DNA from: Geoalkalibacter halelectricus
GTDB lineage: Bacteria; Desulfobacterota; Desulfuromonadia; Desulfuromonadales; Geoalkalibacteraceae
Length of the DNA: 64,000 nucleotides
Direction: 5' to 3'
Assembly (NCBI RefSeq): GCF_025263685.1
Contig: NZ_CP092109.1
Span: forward strand, 3,845,001 to 3,909,000
Shown here: one piece after another, positions 8,358 through 15,811 of the stretch
Layout: each line of letters starts with the position of its first letter
Numbering within the stretch: position 1 is the first letter of the stretch
The notes under the pieces: generated by a model
What the model was told of the DNA's origin: nothing
The model's database searches: none
The model's input: the letters and a program-made list of their open reading frames with translations, nothing else
Translations under genes and position numbers: made by a program

Positions 8358-8916
8358 TCAGACAGCTTGCGAACGGTACTCTGAATATAGTCGATAGACC
8401 GATGGCCGGCTGATGCCATAATGCTCGGCAATTTCCGTTTTGCTACATCCCGGCGCTTCAAAGTCCCTGATCAGGTCGGCAATTTCCTGCTTGGTCAGTT
8501 TCAAATTTTACACCGCGAGCGATGGCCTTGATGCGGCCTTCCATTGACCGTTCCTTGATCAGTTCCCGCTCGAATTCACCGATCGCGGCAAGAATGTTGA
8601 ATTGAAGCCGGCCATACATGGTTGTGGTGTCGATGCCTTGGTCCAGAACCACCAGGTCGACATTCTTTGCTTCGAGCTTCTGGACAATCCCTGCCAAATC
8701 GACCACCGACCTGGCCAAGCGGTCAAGCTTGGTTACCACGAAGACATCTTCGTCCCGGACAAAATCGAGCGCCTTTTGCAGTTCTGGTCGGCCCTTCGCT
8801 GAAGCGGCCGATGCCTTCTCGTGGTAGATGCGGTCGCAGTCGGCCAAACGGTCCAGTTGAAGATCCAGTTTTTGCCCTGATGAACTCACCCGTGCGTACC
8901 CGACTCTCATACCCAT
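8358..8916 (-). pseudogene. Frameshifted serine resolvase/invertase (second copy of 13877-14446)
   Basis: The first about 140 residues (MGMRVGYARVSSSGQ...SMEGRIKAIARGVKF) are almost identical to the intact resolvase at 13877-14446 and include the catalytic Ser of ARVSSSGQ and the KLDRLARS motif. After GVKF about 11 bases are missing, which shifts the frame and gives an early stop at 8458. In the alternate frame the helix-turn-helix tail continues (KLTKQEIADLIRDFEAPG, CSKTEIAEHYGISRPSVYRLY) to a stop at 8358-8360. The start at 8916 follows a strong AAGGAGGA site. The catalytic domain could still be made without its DNA-binding domain. Confidence 0.85.
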
Positions 8917-9067
8917 GACATCCTCCTTTTTCGCTTCGGGTTTAAACTCCGCGGCGGTGGCGGTGATCATGAAAATGAATTTTGGATGATAGCCTTTCCT
9001 GGGGGCCTAGAAAAATACCAATAAATATTATACACTGGTGTTGAGTTCGGAAAGGAAGGAGGCCAGT

Positions 9068-9307
9068 ATGGGCAAAAACACCAGTGTTACCTTGGGCGAG
9101 CACTACGAGAAATTCATTTCCCAGGCGGTCGAGAATGGGCGTTATGGCTCGACGAGTGAAGCGATTCGCGCTGGATTACGTCTGCTTGAAGAGCGTGATA
9201 CCAAGCTGGAGATTTTACGGAGGGCCTTAATTCAGGGCGAACAGAGTGGGTCAGCGGCCTATTCCCTGGATGCTTTAAACCGTGAACTAGATGAAGAAAT
9301 CGGTTGA
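9068..9307 (+). CDS. parD: ParD-type ribbon-helix-helix antitoxin
   Basis: The 79-residue protein starts [21 protein letters not shown], the ParD/CopG ribbon-helix-helix pattern. [28 protein letters not shown] follows, then a charged tail that would bind ParE. GGAAGGAGG immediately upstream supports the ATG at 9068 over an upstream in-frame start. Its stop and the toxin start overlap (TGATG). It should repress its own promoter; an AT-rich segment with a TATTATACACT-like -10 lies at about 9025-9035. Confidence 0.92.
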   Translation: MGKNTSVTLGEHYEKFISQAVENGRYGSTSEAIRAGLRLLEERDTKLEILRRALIQGEQSGSAAYSLDALNRELDEEIG

Positions 9308-9600
9308 TGCCGATGTTCTCGCTCACCAAGCAGGCGCTCGACGATCTTCGCGACATCGGTCGTTATACTCAGGCTCGCTGGGGGCGAGAGCAGCGACGAG
9401 CTTACCTTTCTCTGCTTGATGGTTACTTTCGCGCTTTGGCTGAAAACCCGAGCCAAGGCCAAAGATGTGACGAGATTCGGCCTGGCTATCGTAAGTTTCT
9501 CGCCGGCCGGCATGTCATTTATTATCTCGTGCTGACTTCCGACGCCATCGAGATTGTTCGCGTCCTGCACGAAAGAATGGATGTGGAAACCCATCTTTAA
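9307..9600 (+). CDS. parE: ParE-type toxin (RelE/ParE superfamily)
   Basis: The 97-residue product ([21 protein letters not shown]...) has the ParE order: two N-terminal helices with WGREQRRAYLSLLDGYFRALAENP, then strands RCDEIRPGYRKFLAGRHVIYYLV, then IVRVLHERMD. ParE toxins poison DNA gyrase. The ATG used overlaps the parD stop. The ORF is complete and the typical length suggests a functional pair. Confidence 0.92.
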   Translation: MPMFSLTKQALDDLRDIGRYTQARWGREQRRAYLSLLDGYFRALAENPSQGQRCDEIRPGYRKFLAGRHVIYYLVLTSDAIEIVRVLHERMDVETHL

Positions 9601-9981
9601 CCTTCCACCGCATGGCCTCCCGCCCGATCTCTCCCCTGAAATTTCAAATTTTCCCTTCGACCTGGACTTATGAGAATAGAAAAAGGCTCTTCTCTCAGGG
9701 CTGACTCAGCAAAGCCGGCCCGAGAATGACCGTCAGTGGCGTCCGCAGGTAGGAGATCTGCCTTTCCGTGCGCCTTTTCAACCTTCATACCAGCATACCA
9801 AGTCTCTACCAGAGGACTCGACTGCAGGCGTTGTTTGTGCCCCGGGCGACAATGCAAAATAAGAATTCTCCCTGGAAGTTGCTTCCGGAGAGTCGGTTTT
9901 ATATACTATTCATACTTCCGGGCAACGTACTGCGCGTACGCTGCCCTTTGTTGTGCGGACCTCCTGAGAATACGAGGAAGA
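9601..9981. other. Intergenic region upstream of the first hybrid kinase
   Basis: An open frame runs through this stretch into the kinase, but its Cys/Arg-rich translation looks non-coding. It presumably holds the kinase promoter. AT-rich patches occur near 9660-9680 and 9898-9915 (TTTTATATACTATTCAT); no promoter can be assigned with confidence. Confidence 0.5.
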
Positions 9982-12900
9982 ATGGAGAACAACTCACCAA
10001 TTCCGGCGGCAGATCCGACTTTCCTCCGTCGCTATGGGATCGCCCTTCTTGCGGCAGCCGGTGTTATTGCCGTGCGCTTGGCGCTCATGCCGCTGCTGGG
10101 GACGAGGCCACCGTACATCACCTTCTACCTCGGGATCGTGATTGCCGCCGCCTACGGCGGAATAGGTCCAGGCATGCTGGTCACCTTCATCGGGGTGGCG
10201 TTCGGTTTTGTCGTCCTTCCTGCGGGGCCGGTGGTGATTGCTCAGGAGGCCACCCGGCTCGGGCTTTTCGTACTGAGCGGGGTCGGCATCTGCCTGGTCG
10301 CCGAGGGGATGCACCGGCAGCGCCGCAGAGTGCAGGAGCAGGCCCAAGAGCTCGTGCGGGTAGCTGAAAAACTGGCCGAGCTCGACCGCGCCAAGACCGC
10401 CTTCTTCGCCAATGTCAGCCATGAGTTTCGCACCCCGCTGACGCTCATGATCGGTCCGACCGAGGAGGCGCTCAACTCGCCGCAGCGGACGCTTGCCGGC
10501 GAGGACCTGGCCACCGTCCACCGCAACGCCCTGCGCCTGCTTAAATTGGTCAATACACTGCTCGACTTCGCGCGTATCGAGGCCGGACGCATCGATGCCA
10601 ACTACCAGCCGACCGATCTTTCCCGCCTGACCGCCGATCTCGCCAGCGTCTTCCGCTCCGCCGTGGAGAAAGCAGGGCTGTCGCTGGTCGTGGACTGTGC
10701 GCCCCTGTCCGAAAAGGTCTACGTCGACCGGGGCATGTGGGAGAAGATCGTCCTCAACCTCCTCTCCAACGCCTTCAAGTTTACCTTCGAGGGGGAGATT
10801 GCCATATCCGTTCGGCAACTCGGCAACGAGGTCGAGCTTGCCGTGCGGGACACCGGAACCGGCATTCCGGACTCCGAGCTGCCGCAGATCTTCGAGCGTT
10901 TTCATTACGTCAAGAATCCCCGCGCCCGCACCCACGAGGGGACCGGCATCGGCCTTGCCCTGGTAAAGGAGTTGGTGAAGCTGCACGCGGGGAGAATCGA
11001 GGTCGAAAGCCGTCTCGGCGAGGGGACGACCTTCCGCGTGCGCCTCCCCCTCGGCACGAGCCATCTTCCCGCCGACCGCATCGAGGCCCAGCCGACCCAG
11101 GCAGCGACTTCGGTCGGTGCGGCGCCCTTCGTCGAGGAGGCGCTGCGCTGGATTCCCGATCAGGCCTGCGGGGATGCCGCGACCGACCCGCAGGCCATCC
11201 CCGCGGGCGATTTCCCCTTCGCCCGGAAGGAGGAAAGGGCGCCGGCGCGGGTGCTGGTAGCGGAGGACAATGCCGACATGCGCCAGTATCTCCGGCAGCT
11301 TCTGGAGCGCCACTGGACGGTGGAGGCGGCGCCCGACGGCGCCACGGCCTTGGCCGCCGCCGTCCGCAACCCGCCCGACCTGGTCCTCGCCGATGTCATG
11401 ATGCCGGGCCTCGACGGCTTCGAGCTGCTGCAGCGCCTGCGCGCCGAATCCTCCACCCGGGAGATCCCGATCATTCTGCTGTCCGCCCGCGCCGGCGAGG
11501 AAGCCCGCGTCGAGGGACTGGCCGCCGGCGCCGACGACTACCTGGTCAAGCCCTTCTCCGCCCGTGAGCTGGTGACACGGATCGGCGCCCATCTGGAGCT
11601 GAACCGGGTGCGGCGGGAGGCGTCCCGGAAAGTGCGTCAGAGCGAGGAACGCCTCTCGGCCATCCTGGAGCAATTGCCGGTCGGGGTCGGGGTCATCGAT
11701 ACCGAGGGGCGCTATATCCTGGCAAACAACGACATGCGTGGTTACGTGGGCAGCAGCATGCCGTCTCGCGACCCTGTGCGCAGGGAGCGATGGCGCGCGT
11801 TCGACGCCGAGGGCCGCCCGGTTCCGCCGGAACAGTGGCCAGACGCCCGGGCTCTGAAGGGCGAGGTGGTCAGCTCTGGGATGGAGTTTGTCTTCACCGA
11901 TGACCAAGGGCGCGAGCACTGGACTCTCGTGTCGTCGGTGCCCTTCCGGGCCGAGGAAGGGGCGATTGCCGGGGCGATTACGGTCGTGCAGGATATCAAT
12001 GAGCGCAGGCGGGCCGAGGAGGCGCTGAAGGAGGCGAAGGAAGCGGCCGAAATCGCCAACCGTGCAAAGAGCGAGTTTCTGGCCAACATGAGTCACGAAA
12101 TCCGCACCCCGATGACCGTTTTCATGGCCACTCTGGAGTACCTGCTGCAGATCGATCGAGACCCTGAACGCCGCCCTCTGCTGGAAATGGCCGACCAATC
12201 GGCCAACCGCCTGCGCGCTCTTATCGAGGACGTGCTCGACTTCTCCCGCATCGAGGCGCGGCGGGTCGATCTGGAAGAAGAGCCGTTCGAGCTGCGCACC
12301 TGCGTTCGCGAGGCAGTGGATATGTTCACCCTGCCGTCCCGGGAGAAAAGCCTCCGGCTCGAAACGGAGGTAGCCCCGGACGCCCCCCGCCTGATCGTCG
12401 GCGACCAGAACCGGCTGGGGCAAATCCTGGTCAATCTGATCGGCAACGCCGTCAAGTTCACCCACGAGGGGGAGATCAGGGTCTGCGTACAGCCGCGCGG
12501 CGACTTCCTGGAGTTTGCTGTCGCCGACACCGGCATCGGCATCCCGGAGGAGAAGCGCGACCGGCTCTTCGAGAGCTTCACTCAGGCGGACAGCTCCCTC
12601 ACCCGCAAGTATGGGGGCACCGGACTCGGACTGGCCATCTCCCAAGGGCTGGTCGAGCTGATGGGGGGAGAGATCTCCGCCCGCGGCCGGGAAGGGCGGG
12701 GAAGCGTCTTCACCTTCACCATCCCGCTGAAAACCGCGGACAAACAGATCCCCGCGGCGGCCGCAACTCCGAAGGTCACCGCAGAGCACAGCGTCGGCGC
12801 CCGCATTCTCCTGGCCGAGGACGAGCCGCTGGTCCGGGAGATGATCACCATGATGCTGAACCAGAAAGGGTGGCGCCCGGAGATCGCTGAAACAGGTCAG

Positions 12901-13170
12901 GAGGCGGTGGAAAAATGGGAGGGGGGGAGTTTCGATCTCATCCTCATGGACCTGCAGATGCCGGAGACGAGCGGACTGGAAGCAACCCGGACGATTCGCG
13001 AAAAGGAGGCAGGGGGAGGTCGTCGCACCTGCATTATCGGTCTGACCGCCCATGCCCGGCGCGAGATCCGCGAGGAATGCCTGGAGGCCGGAATGGACCA
13101 GGTACTGAACAAACCGGTCAAAATGGATGATCTGTATGCGGCGATCGGCAATTGTTTGATGAATCGATAG
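9982..13170 (+). CDS. Tandem hybrid sensor histidine kinase (DUF4118-like TM, HK, REC, PAS, HK, REC)
   Basis: The 1062-residue protein starts at 9982 after GAGGAAG. The order is membrane spans of the KdpD/DUF4118 type (residues about 18-110), HisKA with phospho-His at about 147 (FANVSHEFRTP), HATPase (LGEGTTFRVRLPLG end), receiver 1 (about 424-540, Asp near 470 in LADVMMPG), PAS (about 555-670), second HisKA with His near 702 (MSHEIRTPM), second HATPase, and receiver 2 (about 938-1055, Asp near 988 in LMDLQMP). Two complete kinase cores plus two receivers in one chain are rare. The second half is closely similar to the C-terminal half of the kinase at 19270-21933. No output domain is present, so signal must pass to a partner. 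It ends just before a terminator. Confidence 0.9.
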   Translation: MENNSPIPAADPTFLRRYGIALLAAAGVIAVRLALMPLLGTRPPYITFYLGIVIAAAYGGIGPGMLVTFIGVAFGFVVLPAGPVVIAQEATRLGLFVLSGVGICLVAEGMHRQRRRVQEQAQELVRVAEKLAELDRAKTAFFANVSHEFRTPLTLMIGPTEEALNSPQRTLAGEDLATVHRNALRLLKLVNTLLDFARIEAGRIDANYQPTDLSRLTADLASVFRSAVEKAGLSLVVDCAPLSEKVYVDRGMWEKIVLNLLSNAFKFTFEGEIAISVRQLGNEVELAVRDTGTGIPDSELPQIFERFHYVKNPRARTHEGTGIGLALVKELVKLHAGRIEVESRLGEGTTFRVRLPLGTSHLPADRIEAQPTQAATSVGAAPFVEEALRWIPDQACGDAATDPQAIPAGDFPFARKEERAPARVLVAEDNADMRQYLRQLLERHWTVEAAPDGATALAAAVRNPPDLVLADVMMPGLDGFELLQRLRAESSTREIPIILLSARAGEEARVEGLAAGADDYLVKPFSARELVTRIGAHLELNRVRREASRKVRQSEERLSAILEQLPVGVGVIDTEGRYILANNDMRGYVGSSMPSRDPVRRERWRAFDAEGRPVPPEQWPDARALKGEVVSSGMEFVFTDDQGREHWTLVSSVPFRAEEGAIAGAITVVQDINERRRAEEALKEAKEAAEIANRAKSEFLANMSHEIRTPMTVFMATLEYLLQIDRDPERRPLLEMADQSANRLRALIEDVLDFSRIEARRVDLEEEPFELRTCVREAVDMFTLPSREKSLRLETEVAPDAPRLIVGDQNRLGQILVNLIGNAVKFTHEGEIRVCVQPRGDFLEFAVADTGIGIPEEKRDRLFESFTQADSSLTRKYGGTGLGLAISQGLVELMGGEISARGREGRGSVFTFTIPLKTADKQIPAAAATPKVTAEHSVGARILLAEDEPLVREMITMMLNQKGWRPEIAETGQEAVEKWEGGSFDLILMDLQMPETSGLEATRTIREKEAGGGRRTCIIGLTAHARREIREECLEAGMDQVLNKPVKMDDLYAAIGNCLMNR

Positions 13171-13210
13171 GCACGCCCCAGAATCCCAGAAGTCACCACC
13201 TTGCAGACTT

Positions 13211-13246
13211 GAAAAGCCCCCGAATTGTCGTTCGGGGGCTTTTCCA
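13211..13246 (+). terminator. Rho-independent terminator after the hybrid kinase
   Basis: GAAAAGCCCCCGAA pairs with TTCGGGGGCTTTTC, with a six-base loop and a U-rich side, 40 bases past the kinase stop. It forms one edge of a 157-bp segment repeated in inverted orientation at 22068-22224, where the same hairpin lies downstream of the paralogous kinase. Confidence 0.85.
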
Positions 13247-13291
13247 AAAATGCGGAAATTTTCACTCATCCCCAAAAGTGCTATTTGAACC

Positions 13292-13330
13292 TTGACGCCA
13301 CTTAGTCCTGTTGTTTAAAATGTTAAACAA
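13292..13330 (+). promoter_or_regulatory. Promoter and autoregulatory operator of the relBE-like locus
   Basis: TTGACG (13292-13297) is separated by 17-18 bases from TTAAAA/TAAAAT (13315-13321). Overlapping the -10 is TTGTTTAAAATGTTAAACAA (13311-13330), an 8-bp inverted repeat with a 4-base spacer, the expected layout of an antitoxin operator. GGAGGAAAGGG then precedes the ATG. Antitoxin-toxin complexes of this type repress through such palindromes (family knowledge); binding here is inferred. Confidence 0.75.
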
Positions 13331-13367
13331 GTTAGCACTCAAGGAAAACCTATCCTGGAGGAAAGGG

Positions 13368-13580
13368 ATGATTGGACTAAGAGATAAAGAGATTGAGGCT
13401 AGATTGGAAAATCTGGCTCAGAAGACGGGCAGAAGCAAGTCGTTTTACGTGCGACAAGCCCTCCAAGAATTTTTAGAAGACCGGGAAGACTACCTGCTCG
13501 GCCTCGCGCGGTTGGAAGCCGGCGGCCGCCGCGTTAGCCTTGAAGAGGCGGAGAAAGAACTAAATGGTCTGGAGAGTTGA
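13368..13580 (+). CDS. RelB/DinJ-like ribbon-helix-helix antitoxin
   Basis: The 70-residue protein (MIGLRDKEIEARLENLAQK..., then GRSKSFYVRQALQEFLEDRED) is a ribbon-helix-helix antitoxin of the RelB/TraY type with a charged C-terminal toxin-binding tail. The ATG at 13368 is preferred over an upstream in-frame start because GGAGGAAAGGG lies right before it. It overlaps the toxin gene by 17 bases. Confidence 0.88.
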   Translation: MIGLRDKEIEARLENLAQKTGRSKSFYVRQALQEFLEDREDYLLGLARLEAGGRRVSLEEAEKELNGLES

Positions 13581-13830
13581 AATCCAGGAACAGGCCCTAG
13601 ATGATTTGCGTCGGTTGGATCATGAGCCGCGCCGGCGTATTCTGAAATACTTTCGGGAGAGACTTGAGGGGGCCAATAACCCCAGGCAATTTGGTAAACC
13701 TCTGGTTGGTGACAAGGCTGGTTTTTGGCGGTACCGTATCGGGGATTACAGGGCCATTTGTCACTTGGAGGATCATGTTCTTACGATCTTGGTGGTCGAG
13801 GTAGGACACAGGAAAAACATCTACGACTGA
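13564..13830 (+). CDS. RelE-type mRNA interferase toxin
   Basis: The 88-residue product (MVWRVEIQEQALDDLRRLDHEPRRRILKYF...) has the RelE fold signatures GKPLVGDKAGFWRYRIGDYRAICHLEDH and VVEVGHRKNIYD, the latter containing the terminal His-Arg-Lys-x-x-Tyr used in ribosome-dependent mRNA cleavage. Complete and of typical length. It overlaps the antitoxin gene and is followed by a hairpin. Confidence 0.92.
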   Translation: MVWRVEIQEQALDDLRRLDHEPRRRILKYFRERLEGANNPRQFGKPLVGDKAGFWRYRIGDYRAICHLEDHVLTILVVEVGHRKNIYD

Positions 13831-13838
13831 AAATGCAT

Positions 13839-13869
13839 ATGGCCACCTCGGGCATCCCGGGGTGGCCAT
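13839..13869. terminator. Hairpin between converging relE and resolvase genes
   Basis: ATGGCCACC (13839-13847) pairs with GGTGGCCAT (13861-13869). It lies between two convergent genes, 9 bases after the toxin stop and 8 bases before the resolvase stop, so it probably serves both. The T-runs are poor. Confidence 0.55.
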
Positions 13870-13876
13870 TGAATTC

Positions 13877-14446
13877 CTACGCGTCTTTTTGACCATTTTC
13901 CGCATAAAGCCTATAAACGGATGACCGACTGATGCCATAGTGCTCCGCAATTTCCGTTTTGCTGCACCCGGGAGCCTCGAAGTCCCTGATCAGGGCACGG
14001 ATTTTCTCTTTCGTCAATTTCGGCTTCGCGCCAAATTTCACACCACGAGCGATAACCTTGATTCGTCCCTCCATGGATCGTTCTTTGATCAGCTCCCTCT
14101 CGAATTCACCGATCGCAGCAAGAATATTGAATTGAAGTCTGCCATACATGGTTGTCGGATCAATACCCTGATCCAGAACCACCAAGTCGACATTCTTGCC
14201 TTCGAGTTTCTGAACGATTCCTGCCAAATCGACAACAGACCTCGCTAGGCGGTCGAGCTTGGTTACAACGAAAACGTCCTCATCTCGAACAAAGTCCAAT
14301 GCTTTCTGCAGTTCCGGTCGCCCCTTGGCCGACGCTGCAGATGCCTTTTCATGGTAAATGCGATCACAGTCCGCCAGTCGATCCAGTTGAATATCGAGTT
14401 TTTGTCCGGAAGAACTGACCCGCGCATAACCGATCCTCATTCCCAT
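13877..14446 (-). CDS. Serine recombinase, resolvase/invertase (Hin/Tn3 resolvase type)
   Basis: The 189-residue protein has the catalytic N-terminal domain (MGMRIGYARVSSSGQKLDIQ, Ser in VSSSGQ; VFVVTKLDRLARS) and a C-terminal helix-turn-helix (KTEIAEHYGISRSSVYRLY). An AGAGGAGGAC ribosome site precedes the ATG. It is the intact counterpart of the frameshifted copy at 8358-8916 in the same orientation. The pair forms direct repeats that could delete or amplify the 5-kb segment between them. It is probably the resolvase of a lost or decayed transposon. Confidence 0.93.
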   Translation of the reverse strand: MGMRIGYARVSSSGQKLDIQLDRLADCDRIYHEKASAASAKGRPELQKALDFVRDEDVFVVTKLDRLARSVVDLAGIVQKLEGKNVDLVVLDQGIDPTTMYGRLQFNILAAIGEFERELIKERSMEGRIKVIARGVKFGAKPKLTKEKIRALIRDFEAPGCSKTEIAEHYGISRSSVYRLYAENGQKDA

Positions 14447-14511
14447 GGCGTCCTCCTCTGTTGTGCATTCTGATGAATTTGCTTGCCACTGGTTTTTGTT
14501 CCCTTTAAAAT

Positions 14512-14523
14512 CTTACCAGTAAG
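14512..14523 (+). promoter_or_regulatory. Short palindrome upstream of abrB-like antitoxin
   Basis: CTTACCAGTAAG (two 5-bp arms around CA) lies 19 bases before the antitoxin ATG, next to a CTTTAAAAT segment that can serve as -10. The position suits self-repression by the AbrB-type antitoxin. Confidence 0.4.
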
Positions 14524-14541
14524 AATAGGAAGGGGGATGTC

Positions 14542-14805
14542 ATGGGAACGCTGGCAACAACCAAAATGTCGTCCAAGGGGCAGGTCGTTATCCCTGAAGA
14601 GGTACGCAAACGGCTCAATCTTAAAGCGGGAGTCCAGTTCGTGGTCGTGGGCGAGAACGACGTCGTCATCTTAAAGGCCATCTCCCCGCCTTCCTTGGAC
14701 GAATTTGACGAGCTTATTTCCAAGGCCCGAAGGGGTGCCAAGTTGGCCGGCCTCAAACAGGCGGATATCCAGGACGCAATTGCCCAGGCGCGGGGACGCA
14801 AGTGA
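14542..14805 (+). CDS. AbrB/MazE-type swapped-hairpin antitoxin
   Basis: The 87-residue protein has the SpoVT/AbrB domain (TTKMSSKGQVVIPEEVRKRL, then LKAGVQFVVVGENDVVILKAI) and a basic C-terminal tail (RRGAKLAGLKQADIQDAIAQ). The usual ribosome site (GGAAGGGGG) is upstream. Its last four bases overlap the PIN toxin start (ATGA-like coupling at 14802-14805, toxin start GTG). The partner toxin is broken, so this may be an orphan antitoxin. Confidence 0.9.
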   Translation: MGTLATTKMSSKGQVVIPEEVRKRLNLKAGVQFVVVGENDVVILKAISPPSLDEFDELISKARRGAKLAGLKQADIQDAIAQARGRK

Positions 14806-15372
14806 GAATCGTTCTGGATACCAACGTATTCATTTCCGGAATTTTCTTTTCCGGGCCACCGCACCGTATCTTTCAAAGTTGGAGAGACGGCCGGATTCAG
14901 TTGGTGCTGACCCCTGAGATCCTAGGAGGCTGTCGGATTATCCATGAGCCGGCTGCAAATCCGGCTGTTTGGCCCGGATTCCGGCTCCTTTTCGGCACGT
15001 AGCTACGGCTATGCACTCTCAAAGGAGCCAAAATCCGGACTGAAACATCCAAATTTTCGCTTCGGCCCGGATAGTCCGACAGCCTCCTGAAAGAATACCG
15101 GCGGGTCGCTGAGGTCTTGCATGAGAAGTACCATGGGGTAGACATCACAAGGCTGCTGGAACTGGTGGTCGTCGAGGCCGAGATGTGCCAGGCGGAGCCA
15201 CTTGTTGAGGCCGTCAGTGCGGGCCCGGACGATGACAAGTTTATCGCCTGCGCCCTGTCCAGTGGCAGTAAGCTGATTCTCAGTGGGGACAAACATCTTC
15301 TCGATGTCAATGGCTACCGTGGGCTTGAAATACTCAAGCCGAGGCCATTTGTTGAAAAGTATTTGATCGACT
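14802..15372 (+). pseudogene. PIN-domain toxin (VapC) gene split by a 163-bp MITE-like insertion
   Basis: The first part (MRIVLDTNVFISGIFFSGPP...IQLVLTPEIL) contains the first PIN Asp. It is interrupted at codon 42 by the repeat at 14925-15087. After the repeat the gene resumes as KEYRRVAEVLHEKYHG..., with DDDKFIACALSSGSKLILSGD and NGYRGLEILKPRPFVEKYL, which holds the remaining PIN acidic residues. Removing the repeat joins ...LTPEIL to KEYRRV in frame. Read through the repeat, the frame ends at 15000, giving a 66-residue chimera. The end near 15372 is inferred from the usual VapC end (FVEKYL); no stop is there now and the frame runs to 15614. Confidence 0.88.
14925..15087. repeat. 163-bp MITE-like repeat, copy 2, inside a toxin gene
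   Basis: The length and layout match copies 1 and 3. The left terminal repeat has one change (GGATTATCC). TA lies on the left flank and TG on the right. Since the target is a recognisable coding sequence, this copy shows both element boundaries directly and proves mobility. Confidence 0.9.
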
Positions 15373-15811
15373 GTCCCAGAGGGCGTTGTAGGGTCAGCGA
15401 CGCTGAGTTCTTGTTCGCCAGGGGTTGTGGGAACCGAGGCGCCATACCCCCTGCTTTCTCCATTGGAGATCGGGGAAGATTTATCGGACATCCGAAAAAG
15501 TTGACCGCTTGTCCCTACTGGGCTAAGTTGATGCAGTCATATTTTTATCGGCATCCTGGAGGCGAAGGATGGCCGCGAGGCCCAGCCCCCATCCGCATCG
15601 AGTACTTGGGCTGAAAAAGGCCCAGGATGTGTTCTCGTTGGAGAAAAGCCTCCAGCGACTCATGACCCCCTCCTTCTCGGGCTTGAGAAACTGCCGGGGG
15701 ACGAACTTTTCAAAGACCTCGCCGGTCTGCTTGAACGACTTCTGCTCAAGAAGAGCCCACTTTCCGATTGAAGACCAAAAAGACCTTCCGAACAAAAAAC
15801 AGGAATTTCAA
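15373..15811. other. Stretch without a recognisable gene
   Basis: Open frames exist on both strands but none has family features or a convincing start. The stretch lies between the broken toxin gene and the GGDEF-EAL gene. A weak GGA-rich site (AGGAATTT) precedes the latter's ATG. Confidence 0.5.

Larger units (their letters stand above)
13211..13367 (+). repeat. 157-bp inverted repeat, copy A (terminator plus TA promoter/operator)
   Basis: Bases 13211-13367 match the reverse complement of 22068-22224 nearly perfectly, with a few differences around the hairpin loop and GCGGAAAT/GCGACAAT. The match runs from the kinase terminator through the promoter, operator and ribosome site of the relBE-like locus. 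It stops exactly one base before the antitoxin ATG at 13368. The two copies bracket about 8.7 kb. Confidence 0.9.

Noticed and set aside
9994-13275. A 1093-codon open frame on the strand opposite the first hybrid kinase
   Set aside because: It mirrors the kinase codons in a GC-rich gene, is full of Gln/Asp/Gly shadows, and has no domain match, while the plus-strand kinase is unambiguous.
15373-15614. Extension of the split PIN toxin beyond FVEKYL
   Set aside because: The family ends at about this motif; the extra 80 residues look like translated intergenic DNA after loss of the stop.
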